64,000 bases of DNA. Source: Melastoma dodecandrum (lineage: Eukaryota > Streptophyta > Magnoliopsida > Myrtales > Melastomataceae). Positions 49,657-60,884 of the stretch are shown piece after piece. Positions within the stretch are counted from its first letter, which is position 1. Each line of letters starts with the position of its first letter. The position numbers were made by a program, and so were the translations under genes. The stretch is from contig JARUPY010000539.1 of the NCBI GenBank assembly GCA_029817715.1, forward strand, positions 4,377,501-4,441,500. Reading direction: 5' to 3'. The notes under the pieces are model-generated. The model saw only the letters and a program-made list of their open reading frames with translations. It searched no databases and was not told the origin of the DNA.

Positions 49657-51787
49657 ATGCCATTGCCATGACAACTCTCTTTTTAGCTGTTGAGAGCGTT
49701 CCCAATTTTGATCATGCCGATGGAATGGGACGTCAATCTTTATTGAAAATTTCAGTTTAGAAGAAGGTTTGAATCTTTGTTGTATAAACACTAAGGAAAC
49801 CATCAGGGCAACACAGGATCGGCATAAAGTGATTACCTCGTCGACTTTCGGGCGCATGTCTGTCTGGTTTAGTTGGTTGCTTCTGGTGCAAGTTTCGGTG
49901 TTTTGTTTTTTTTTTTCTCCTTTGTCGTCATTTTGACCTTTGTGTTTAAAATCTTCACTTGTGTGTGGGAGGAAATATCACAGGCGTCTCCACTTCCCCC
50001 AATAATAATCTTTTATTGGGAGGATTTTCTTCTGCAAGTGAAAATAACTTTGATTGATCAGCACTCATCAAACACCTCCTAATTTCTCCATACTTGTGTA
50101 ATATCCTAAATTTTTCCACTTATCAACATTTCAAAATCACCAGAAAAATCTTCAATCTCCTTATTACTCCAAAAAAATGTCACATTCCCCGTTAAAAAAT
50201 AAAGAGGAGGAAGGGGATGATTCATGGTTCGCCATCAAAGATTCTATTTCCTTATACAACAAGTTTCCAAAAAGAAACCATCAATCTCTTCAGACAATTA
50301 TGAAATAATCAGGACAATTAGACGTCCCTCTCCTCCAAGACTTTTCGCCCCTCTGGGAATCGAGGCCAACTCTTCCTCCCTACACATCAATGTACAAGTC
50401 CAACCCCTCCCGACGTACCCACAGAAATCGGAACCAAGGACTCTCCCTCTCCAGTGCTGATGAGCCAAAGCCTCCCGACCAACCGACCAGTTGACACCCT
50501 TCTCTCCGACGACACCGCCTTCTGCCACACCCACAACCCAAGCATGGTGCTCCAAGGCAGCCTTCTAACGGACTACCCAGCTTCCATATTCCTCCTAGGA
50601 CAATCCCGGGGCGAGGCAACCATTCGGTGAGTTTTCAATCTTTTTACTCATAATCATGCAACCACTCTTTTACTTTAGAGCATGGCTGACCATCTTTCGT
50701 ATTTTTTTTTTTTGAACTCGTTGCATGTGACATGTGAATGTGAAACCGAGCCCCGACGGAGCAAGACAACTTCGGTCAGAATGCAGGGGAAGTATTCGAC
50801 GGGTCATAACTTTCCCGTTCAATGTCGGATTGATGCAAAATCAGTGGTATCTCTTCCTTACTCGATTATGCATCTTTTTCAATTTGTTTGAGGCCTTTTG
50901 GAGTCTCGTAGCTGCAAAACGTGCTTGGGAGCGGCGGAGAACCTTCGGGTTTCCCAGTTCCGCCGTCTCCCAGCATTGCAGTCCAAAAGGGGATCCATTT
51001 CGAAGGGGTTATGCTTGTCGGCTGATCCCGACTTCCCATACCGAATGATCCCTAATGGGTGATGGTCTTGAAAAATTTTTTGTTTCATTTTTATGACGAT
51101 CGAGGACCCTATAAACTAAGGGCGTGCGTGTAGTTTGCGGTTAGCCTGCATACTGCAGTCCCACTTCCGATGGGACCTCGAGAGATCCTACCATTGGATC
51201 ATCTCCAAAATATTCAGACATAAAAGAGACTGGAAGAAGATTGCATACATGTGTATTTCGACCATTGACGTTTCTTGTAAATTCGAACACGAATCGATGA
51301 ACAGAACATATGTGGGGCTGTACTTTCTCTACGTCGCAGTCCCATTCTTGATGAGATCCCAATTGATCTCACCGTTAGATCGCCAATAAAATTGACGGAC
51401 ATTTGTCATTTAAATATGATCATTTAGACGTATTGTGCATATTTTTATCTTATACACACGTTACTTTTTCTACTTTTTTTTGAGGTGTTAATTCGCAGAA
51501 AATAAAGAAGTCTATGTGAATGTCCGACCTTGTGATTCCATAAGTCGAGATCCCGCCATTTAATTAATATATTATCTTAATGAATGATTGGATTTTCATT
51601 CTTTTGATAGTATATCCCATTTTTTCTTATTTCTGCTGCATGAAAATCCGACATTGTTTCAATGATTCGACAAGACGGATCTCGGAGATGGAGTTCAAGA
51701 TTGGAGGCGCACGAGGGGAACCCATGGTGGAGGTACGTCACCAAAGCGGCTCCAATTGATGAAGCATTAGCGGATGGCATGCCATCC
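49657..51787. other. Intergenic region, no gene recognised
   Basis: After the TIC110 3' untranslated region, sequence is mixed. Frames at 50224-50620 are open on both strands because of C-rich composition and resemble nothing known. Around 51155 and 51335 a phrase beginning gcagtccca and ending near ttagatcg/ttggatca recurs, a diverged direct repeat about 180 bases apart. Confidence 0.4.
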
Positions 51788-52545
51788 CGACGGGCCCCAG
51801 GTACATGAGGGAGGTGCGGGCCTCCCGATTTTCTTTATATCCAATGTAACGGGCCGTGGGCCCAAGTGCATAGGCCCGCGGTCACCATCCTTTCCCGCTC
51901 CCTTTGATCTCAATAATAGTCTATTCTTGTCCGCATGCCTTAAACCCATAGGTTTATCGTCGCATGTTGTTTCTTATCAACAAATAAGAGTTCAGGCCCA
52001 AAAGCCCAAATCGGGTTCAACGCCCGTAAAACACTGATATGAGTCCGCCCCAACTCCCGAATCGGGTCCAACACTCGTTAAACAAAAGCAAATCTTTTTG
52101 GAGCAAATGCGACCTCCTTTTTCGCATGTTAGAATGTAAGAGTTGGTAAATAGGAATCCCCGAATCCTACTCTGGTTTTTTCGACTTAAACCAGCTTTTA
52201 AAATTAAATCGGTAGCGATTCCGTATAGTTTACGTATGTTAAACAATACCCATTTTTACGGAGCCATTTTGGATGGGTAATAGCGACACGAGTCGCTCCC
52301 TGAGTTCTCCCTAAAATTCACGAATGAGGCCTTAACGCAGTATTTTGCTTGTTGCCTTCAATGAACAGGAGACGATCGGCGAAATGCCCAACAGGTCCAT
52401 TCAAGAACCAAGGGAGGGCCCAACCCAATTTCCTTCCACAGCGTCCGACGCTCGAGTCGTGACGTCAACCGGATTGGATCTTGGGAGCGAGTCCGAATCA
52501 TCGGTTCGTCCGAATCGCCACACGCGTGCGAGGCCGGGCGTGCGT
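51788..52545 (+). repeat. Gypsy-like dispersed repeat, copy 2
   Basis: Same-strand homologue of 19661-20420 with the same ordered landmarks (gggaggtgcgggcctccc, taggcccgcggtcacc, acgagtcgctccctgag, CAGCGTCCGAC). It lies immediately upstream of the broken lipid-transfer protein gene. No coding domains. Confidence 0.65.
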
Positions 52546-52819
52546 AAAACTTGTTTATTACATATGCTTTTTTAGCTTCAACAATGGTTTTCTTCATGTA
52601 CCAATGGCTAGTAATCTCGGATGGTTTCGTAAGATCGAGTTTCTGCGACCGGTCGAAGAAGCTGGAAGGCACTACTGTACTGGTGATCATGGAGTCAGCG
52701 ATCACCCTTTCTAGCACTAAAAAACACATTCAATTTTGTAATCACCAAATATTCCCCAGTACATGTTTTCTTGCACTCCTCAACATTTTTGTTTCCCTTC
52801 ACCATCCATATAAATAAGA

Positions 52820-53255
52820 ATGAGTTCACTACGGTCACAGCCCGTCATCGTCGTGGCTGCATTCCTCTTACAAATCCCGTTTACGTCCTCGGTTTCTGCG
52901 GTCAAATGCAGCGACGTGCTCCAGGACCTGAGGCCCTGCGTACAGTATCTCAAGAATGGCTCCGGGATGCCGCCTTCTGACTGTTGCGCGGGTGCCACCT
53001 CGCTTTCTAGTGCCGCAACCTCTTCAGTGCCAAGAAGACTGTCTGCTATTGCATCAAGAACGCTGCCCAGAAGATCAACCCCAAGGTGCAGCTGGCTCAG
53101 TCCCTCGCGCAGAACTACAGCATCACTCTCCCCATACACGTCTCGCCTAACGTTGACTGCACCAAGTGAGTCTCAAAGGCTCACAACTTTTCATCCCTTA
53201 ACCAGGTTCAGTTTAAAATTTGATGGCACTATCAGTTTATTGCAGGCTTGGATAA
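52820..53255 (+). pseudogene. Type 1 lipid-transfer protein gene, frameshifted
   Basis: Secreted nsLTPs bind lipids in a pocket held by four disulfides. The start ATG at 52820 opens a hydrophobic signal peptide ending near SSVSA. Next come C1 and C2 (KCSDVLQDLRPC), CC (PSDCC), then a one-base frame change near 53028, after which the other frame gives KKTVCYCIKNAAQKINPKVQ and ends in NVDCTK. A typical LTP intron follows (donor about 53166, acceptor 53245) with a tiny second exon to a TAA at 53255. Besides the frameshift, the C7 position (normally N-C-G) is N-Y-S, so one disulfide could not form. TATAAATA lies only a few bases before the ATG, too close for a normal promoter. Confidence 0.8.
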
Positions 53256-53607
53256 GCACATCTGGACAGCAGATGGATAGTACAAATCCGTGTTCGACGA
53301 GGACATGATGATTGAACCCATATCTGTGTAAAGGAGTTAAAAAAACAAGTTCATCTAGCGACTGGTTTTACCTGTGATTGATGTCTCTGCTACTGAGATG
53401 TTCCCTTATGGAAGTTATTTCTTGCTTTGATGAATGAAAACTGAGCCGCGTTCGACATGCAGCATTTGCCTGACTCGATGTGATTCAAATTTGTCTCTGA
53501 GCAGCAGTTAACAAAACCGCAATGACTTTCGTGAGACTTGTCAGTCTTGCACGTCGTCTGTTCGGCCACAATAATGGAATATTACTCCAGCTAAGCTGGA
53601 TGGTTAA
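53256..53607. other. Short spacer
   Basis: Lies between the LTP remnant and the 3' end of TNL2. No feature is seen. TNL2's LRR sequence stops at 53608 and does not continue in any frame here. Confidence 0.4.
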
Positions 53608-56441
53608 CTAGGAAAGCCCACAAATCCCCGTCCCCGACAAGTTTACGAATTTCAGGGAGTGTAAGTTGACAAACTGGCAAGGGATTTCTCCTTGCAGATT
53701 GTTGTTGTGACTAACGTCCAACATTTCCAGCCTCCTTAGATCTCCAATCGTTGACGGAAGCCTCCTTAATCGATTGTTGCTCACATTCAGCTTAGTCAAA
53801 TTCCGGAGCTTACCGATTGATTCTGGAAGTTCAGTGATCCCATCACCTTCCAAGTGCAGCTTGCATAAGGACTCCAGGTCACCGATGGAGTCCGGAAGAT
53901 TACTCAGAGACTTGCACCCTCTTATCTCCATGATCTTCAGACATTTCAAGTTTCCAATATTTTCAGGAAGTTGCGTCATCTCGAATCCCTCAATAACAAA
54001 CCTTGACAGTGACTTTAAGTTGCAGAAGGAGCTCGGCAGATGGAGAGAACTGTGCCAACACTCCTTGGGACAAATGTCTCTTGACCAGCACCGAGGATTG
54101 ATCATCACGAGGGAGTTCAGGAATTCTAGATTCCCAATTGAGGGATCAACACGAGCAAGACTTGGACATTGACGAACCTCCAATTTCTCCAAACATAAAA
54201 ATGAAGAGAGGTCAGGAGTCGTGGTCAAACAGAGGCCTTCAAGCTCTAATACCTTCAAATTTCTCGCAATCTGTATGACAAGCACATGTTAAGTCCAATG
54301 GAATCCCAAAAGTGGCAGAAGAATAAAGGATAAACACCTTGAATCGTTCCCATACAGCCCAGCTCTCGGTAATGTAACTCTCGGAAAGTCTTAGAATGAC
54401 TAAGTTCTCGAAATTGACAAGAGCCAAATGAAAATCCAGAGGACAATTTCTCCAGGAGAGCCATCGTAATTGTGATAGATCAGTGCCCTCAAAGTCCCCA
54501 TCAGATAACTCCAGGGTTCTTGGATTGGGTAGCCCAAACTGGTCAGCAGGGATGGAATCGCAAGCATGGTTTGACTCGAGATTCAGAGCTTCGATGTAAT
54601 TTGTTCCCTGAGACATGAAACCATCAGTCAGTAGTTAATTAAGCTGGAACTCGGGAATAAGGTGGCGAACACGGGTTGACCTTTCTCTCCCGTGACAAAT
54701 GATTCCTATCTTTGTTTTTCCATCTTCCAAAATCCTCGATAAGATCGTGCATATATAGTCTGTTTGAATCGTCAACCCTTACCAAAGCATAATTAATCAA
54801 TGTAACCATACTCGTTTCTGGATTGAGACCTGTAGCTTCCCAGTAGGAGAATGCATTCGTCTTGTCATGGCCAGCAAAGAAGACCGCGATATCGAGGAAG
54901 ATTTCTTTCTCCTCGTCGCTGAGCATCTTGTAGCTTGACGTCATTATCTCTTGATACAGACGTTGATGAGGCACTTTGTTTAACTCATTCAACATTTCTT
55001 TCCAAATTGCAACATTCTTCCATCTAAGGCATGATCCCAAGACCTCAATAGCCAAAGGAAGGCCTTCTGTAAAACGAAGGATATCATGCGAGAGCTTGGC
55101 ATAATCGCTGGGAGGTGCATGTCTGTCAAAGGCATGCAGACAAAGGAGGGCACGAGCAGCATCCAAACCTAATTTTTTAATCTGGTATAAGTAAACCTTT
55201 TTTCCTTGCGAAATAGAGGCATTGTCTTCAATCTCCATGAATTTGGCTACACTTTCATCCCTCGTGGTTATGATAACTCTGCTTCCTGCTCCGAACCAGT
55301 CACCATTTCCAATCAGTTTCTTGATTTGCTTCATTTCACTCACGTCATCTAGGATGACGAGGACATCTTTATTTCGCAATGAATCTTTGATGCAGTTCAT
55401 GGTATCTGTTTCGTCACCAAAATTGTATGATGGGAAGAGGAGAATGTCTTCCAGAAACTTTTTCTGCAAATTTATCATCCCATTCCGTGCTGCAAATGTT
55501 CTAACATTTGAAAGGAAGCTGCAACCTTGGAATTTACAACATACCCTGTTAAAGACGGCAGTCGCAAGTGTCGTCTTCCCAATGCCACCCATGCCACAAA
55601 TCACCACAAAACGGACATCTCTAGACCCATAATCCAGCACATCCATTATGCGTTGTATGTCCTCCTCGATTCCAATCAAGTGATTATGTAGAATTCTAGA
55701 CCTGAGCTGGAGTCTACTACTGACGTCTTGGGTGATTTGTTTGATGAACTTTCCCTGTCTGCATTAAATCATGTATTTCGTCATCTGCTAATAACCGAGG
55801 AACATCACTTCGTAGGAAAGGATAGATGAAGCTCACCCTTTGGCATTGTTCCGATTCCATCCCTTCTCTGCAGGAACCTTGATCAATGCCTTCCGCCATA
55901 TCTCTGCGGCTTCATTGCCTGAAGTTTCCCCGTGATTGAGCAAGGGTTTGGAATACAGATCTGTCTGGAGCTTCACGTCTCTCACATCTACGCCATAGAA
56001 TATGGGTAGCATCTCCTTTTTCCCTGGGAATTCCTCCACACAGTGCGTCATACATGCCATTTCCATCAGGCACCATTTGCTAAATGCATATCTCCTTGAG
56101 AGGACAGGGACGAAGAGCTTTGAATTGTATATTGCCTCCTGGATTCCCCCAGCAATGGATTCCCCTGCATGGAGCTCCTCATCATCCATGAACACTCTGA
56201 GACCTGCTTTCTTAAGATACAGGAAGAGGCAGTCGACGAAGCTGTTGCGAGTGTCGGCCCCCCGAAAGCTCAGGAAGACATCATACTTCTCTCCGCACTT
56301 CTCGGCAGCGATGAGTTGGGCAGCCGTTGTGTAGATCTTTCTACTTTGTTGAATTGTAACATTGTTTCCCATCTCCTCAACACTGGCCAGGCAACTCAAG
56401 TTACTTCTGGTGATGATGACTCCAGTTCCTTCTCCAGACAT
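53608..56441 (-). CDS. TNL2: NB fragment-TIR-NB-ARC-short LRR protein
   Basis: Putative intracellular immune receptor. Four exons by eye: 56441-55837, 55758-54681, 54607-54338 and 54270-53608, coding 871 residues with matching phases and no stop. Residues 1-35 (GTGVIITRSNLSCLASVEEM, then IQQSRKIY) are not TIR. They match the RNBS-B region of NB-ARC domains such as GSRVIITTRNLNC of TNL1, so a piece of another NB-ARC is fused ahead of the TIR. The TIR has KYDVFLSFRGADTR and the SKWCLMEM catalytic-glutamate region. The NB-ARC has GMGGIGKTT, VLVILDDV, GAGSRVIITTRD, GLPLAIEVLG and MHDLIEDFGR, all canonical. The LRR region ends early at 53608 (TGICGLS then stop), about 270 residues shorter than in TNL1. 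The ATG is five bases from a copia LTR end. Confidence 0.85.
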
Positions 56442-56446
56442 ATTAT

Positions 56447-58066
56447 TGAAGGGTTTCCACCGGACGCAGCGGAAGCTCGTTTCGAAAATACTGTTCGAAA
56501 CACAGTCCCGGATCTATGTGATACGTATAAATCGAATAGTAACGTTAAATAAAACATACCTCGTTATTGCGGATGCGAGCTTCAAGAGTCCCAAAACGTG
56601 ACTCCTCTAGAAGTATCCACGCACACGAGACACAAACAACTTCGAACTCCTTTTGGTGCTAGCCCTCGGAGTTCTTCACTCAATTTTTCTTTCGGAAGCG
56701 TCGGCTGCTTCTGTGGCCAAATAGTTTTTCCTTTTCTTTCTTGGCCACAGAAACACTTCCCGGTCGATCTTCTCCCCTTTTTTTTTAATTCAATCACACG
56801 GTTAAACTTATATAGCGTGGGTTTTCTTATCCCAAGAGGTACCGCCATTGTCAAATCAATTATAATAAACATTTATATTTTAATTTTGTAATAGCACGTA
56901 CCTAAGCTAATTCACCCACGTAGCAATTGTTTCAATTTGCCACATAGCCTTAACTCACGTGGACTTGTAAATAATAATATAATATTATAATAATATAATA
57001 ATAATATAATATAATATAATAATAATTAATTATTATAATTATATTATTATAGCCTACAACTTAGACATATTTGATCAACTTAAATCCAACACTAGGATTT
57101 ATTGCTTCCGAATATTTCAGAATAAATTTGTAACGTAACAAATTCTAATTCTGGAAATTTATAATTCTAATATCCATTAGAATTAAATAACAATGTCCGT
57201 GTCTACGTGCTTTTGCGTGCGACCCTCTAGGTTCTATATACGAAGGCAATGTATATCCATACACAGACTGAGGTAACCGTCTAGCAACAGTTTTCAGCCA
57301 CCCAACGTAATAGAATATTAGTTATGAACCAAAACCGCTATGAACCGATTTCTGTGTAATTCAATCTCTTCATCTCACCGACATCCTGATTAATTCAGTG
57401 CATCATATGTCATCACTGAATTAATCATTTTACTTGATTTATGAGATATAATAGATCTTAACTTGAATGATAAACATTCCTCCACGGCCGTGTGTCTAAA
57501 ATCACTAATATCTCAATCAAGAGGCCAGGATGTCAACTCTCTAATCCAAGAGAGCGATGAATCCTATATTGACTCAACACTATCCTCTCTACGCTTCGCT
57601 GCACACCCAATAACCGTACTACTCACAGTCCGATTAAAGACTGCTTTTAACGGCATCAAAGTGAACAACTCCACGCATAGAATAAATGGAGGTCTCAAGT
57701 CAGGAGATCAGTTACACTCGTTCAACAAGAGAAGTGACCAATGACACTTAATATGTGGTATTCTCTATAAACGGGTCGTGTCCAGTGTACCCTAAACTTA
57801 GGCACCCCCGAGTATAACTTGAACATCCATCCTTCTGTCTAACTCGACCTTAGTTATACTCGGCGTTGATCTAGATGTTTTTGTCCCATCTAAACATCTA
57901 TCCGATCAAGGACAATTCTAGATTGACAAATAATCAATCTATGGGACTTTACCGTAAAGTTAATTACGAGCAGAAAAGTAATTAATAAACAGTAAATACT
58001 TGCCTTTATTAACAACTATTCACATATATTACAAAGTGTCTTGGCACATACGTGCACACACTAACA
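56447..58066 (-). repeat. copia 3' LTR, 1.62 kb
   Basis: Starts TGTTAGTGTGTGCACG directly after a polypurine tract, and ends CCGGTGGAAACCCTTCA, so it has the canonical TG...CA ends. It includes an AT-rich simple repeat at about 56975-57053 and no coding sequence of note. Its inner end follows the copia RNase H frame by 15 bases. Its outer end is five bases (ATAAT) from the TNL2 start codon. The matching 5' LTR is absent. Confidence 0.7.
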
Positions 58067-58080
58067 ATCTCCCACTTGCA
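58067..58080 (-). other. copia polypurine tract
   Basis: On the minus strand TGCAAGTGGGAGAT lies between the stop codon of the RNase H frame and the TGTTAG start of the LTR, the classic copia arrangement. Confidence 0.75.
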
Positions 58081-60386
58081 CTATTGCCAAGCACTATGAA
58101 CTCTCAGTCCTAGGCCCCTCACATGGGACTCATGTTTCTGCTGAGGTAAGGCCTTAGTGAGTGGATCTGCGATATTCTCGCTAGTGTCTACTTTACTTAC
58201 CAACACATCACCCCTCTGAACTATTTCTCTGAGGATGTGATATTTCCGCAGTACATGCTTAGATCGCTGGTGAGACCTTGGTTCCTTTGCCTGTGCTATG
58301 GCAGCATTGTTGTCACAGTATAACAGAACTGGACCATGACTACTAGGAACCACTTCAAGTTCTGTCATAAAATTCTTGATCCAAACAGCTTCTTTTGCCG
58401 CTTCTGAAGCTGCTATGTATTCGAACTCTGCTGTAGAATCCGCAACTGTTTCTTGCTTTGAACTTTTCCAGCAAACAGCTGCTCCATTTAGACAAAATAC
58501 ATAACCCAGCTGCGATTTTAGATCGTCACGATCTGTCTGGAAACTGGCGTCAGTATATCCTCTGACAACCAATTCCTCATCTCCTCCATAGACCAAGAAC
58601 ATATCTTTTGTTCTTCTTAGATACTTGAGGATAGTTTTGACTGCTATCCAATGACCCTCTCCAGGATCACCCTGATATCTACTTGTCATGCTCAAAGCAT
58701 ACGATACATCAGGTCTTGTACATATCATAACATACATGATGGATCCAATAGCCGAAGCATATGGTATCTTACCCATTCTATTTCTCTCCTCTCGTGTCTG
58801 CGGACACATCGCCTTGGAGAGTTGTATACCATGTGACAGTGGCAAGAATCCTGTCTTGGAATCTTGCATATTGAATATATTTAGTACCTTGTCAATATGT
58901 GTACTTTGACTTAGCCCTAGCAGTCTTCTTTGTCGATCTCGGTATATTCTAATACCTAAGATATAAGTTGCTTCCCCAAGATCCTTCATTGCAAAACACT
59001 TATTCAGCCAATCTTTAGTAGATTCTAGGCTGAACTTATCATTTCCAACAAGAAGTATATCGTCAACATACAGCACTAGGAAGACAATAATGCTCCCACT
59101 CACCCTTTTGTAAATGCAAGGTTCATCTGGATTCTTGATGAAGCCAAAATCTTTAACCGCTTCATCAAATTTTATATTCCAGCTCCGAGAAGCTTGCTTT
59201 AATCCATAAATGGATCTTTTCAGCTTACATACTTTATCTGTATTCTCGGACGTTATAAAACCAGGAGGTTGTACCATGTACACTTCCTCCTCTAGCTTTC
59301 CGTTTAAGAAAGCAATTTTAACGTCCATTTGCCAGATCTCGTAATCCTTGTAAGCTGCAATAGCAAGTAAAATCCGAATAGACTTCAGCATTGCAACTGG
59401 CGAAAATGTTTCCTTGACGTTGAGTGAAACCTTTTGATTATCAGGAGTGAGAATAAATTCTTTGGAATCGGAAGAAGAGAATCTCTGCATTTCTCCCAGT
59501 AACTTATTCCGAAGAACTACTACATCATTTTTCGTGGCCGATTCTCTAGAGAGGAAACTGCAACCTCGAACTTTCCAACATATTTCGCTAAAGACAGTGC
59601 TTGCAAGAGTTGTCTTCCCTACTGTGCCAGTTCGAGAAATCACCACCACGTGCACGCAGCTTGACCCGCCATCCAACGCGTTCACTAAATCTCGTACTTG
59701 CTCCTCAATTCCGATGAAGTGAACATAGGGAATCCTGTGTCTCTGTTCGAGCATACGTTGAATGTCTTCTGTGATTTGTGTGATCAACTTCCCTTGCCTG
59801 TATTCAAGAACATATTTCGATGTCTGTTAGTAATGGAGGAATGCCTCTTGTTTTATGCCGTACGAAAGATAGAGGCGGCTCACCGTTTGACATCCGACAG
59901 ATTCAATCCCTTAAGTTGGGGTACCATTTTCAGCGCCTTCCTCCACCTCTCGACGATTTCGCGGCCACAAGTCTTCTCGTGCTCATTCAAGGATTTGGTG
60001 TACACATCCGTCTTGAGCTTCACGTCCCTTGCATCCACGTCATAGAAAACCGGAAGCATCTCCTTCTCCATGGGGAATTCCTTCATACAGTCCACCATCC
60101 ACGTGATTTCCTCGAGGCACCACTTGCTGGACGCATATCCCCGGGAGAAGATCGGGACGAAGATTTTCGACTCACGTATCGCCATCTGGATCTCCCCCCT
60201 AGTTGATTCCCCATCGTAGTGCTCCTCGTTGTACATGAACACACGGAGCCCGGCATCACCAAGAAACTCGAATAGGGAGTCGGCGAATCCTTCACCTGTG
60301 TCTGGCCCGCTGAAACTCAGAAAGACATCGTACTTCTGCCGGGACGTCGCGAACGCAGCCGCGGACACGGCCCTAGATCTTTCCAT
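58081..60386 (-). CDS. Chimeric TIR-NB(partial)-copia RT-RNase H open frame
   Basis: Exon 1 (60386-59884) codes a TIR domain (QKYDVFLSFSGPDTGE, SKWCLEEI). After an 86-base intron, exon 2 (59797-58081) starts QGKLITQITEDIQRMLEQ, the normal TIR/NB linker. It has a P-loop that reads RTGTVGKTT, with the first Walker glycine replaced by Arg, and keeps NB-ARC similarity to about MQRFSSSDS (59465). Without a stop it then becomes copia reverse transcriptase (KETFSPVAMLKSIRILLAIA, QMDVKIAFLNG, LYVDDILLVGND) and RNase H (GYTDASFQTD, ADSTAEFEYIAAS, YCDNNAAIAQAK). In the KHIERKYH-type motif the acidic residue is Leu. Phases match; the product would be 739 residues. Gag, protease and integrase are absent, as are kinase-2, GLPL, MHD and LRR parts. 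Most likely a disrupted TNL; expression is unknown. Confidence 0.8.
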
Positions 60387-60884
60387 GCTTCTGCCGGATT
60401 CAGTGCCTTTGAATCTCGTCGTCGTTGCAAAGACCAGAAGAAAGTTCTGAAAAAAAGTTGTTGTATCCTCGGGTCAACTCGATATATTTCCACGAATCTT
60501 CATGATGGAAATGGGTGAGAAGTCTGTCTGTAACACTATTTTCTTCATTTAAAAAGAGAGTTCGTGCCTCAATTTAATTGGTTGGAGAGCTAGTGAAATA
60601 TTTTGTAAAATAAGGTAATTAATTTTAATTAAAAAATTAAAATTGATTTTTAAAACATCAATTTTCCTTCAAACACCCATTTCCTATTTCAGGAAATCGG
60701 CATTACTGGATATTTCAAATTAGAGATATTAGTTAAAAATCGACCACGTAAATATTTCGCCGCTATGGTTATCGGAAGAAAACTCCTCCGCACTGTATCA
60801 ATTAAAACCGCGTTCCGACGCCTACCAGATCGATCGCTACCTGTGGCTTGTAATAGAGGTGTAAATGCCAGTCGAGTCTCCGCC
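60387..60884. other. Spacer between the chimera and the receptor kinase
   Basis: Contains the promoter and leader of the chimeric TNL gene and the 3' untranslated region of the kinase, both on the minus strand. AT-rich around 60590-60660. No further feature seen. Confidence 0.5.

Noticed and set aside
55222..56552. Long plus-strand open frames opposite TNL2
   Set aside because: They are antisense shadows of the NB-ARC and TIR exons with no domain similarity of their own.
58081..60386. A bacterial-style TIR plus reverse-transcriptase defence system
   Set aside because: The RT is clearly Ty1/copia, with its polypurine tract and LTR right behind it, and the TIR-NB part is a plant TNL with plant introns. 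The combination arose by transposon insertion, not by inheritance of a prokaryotic system.
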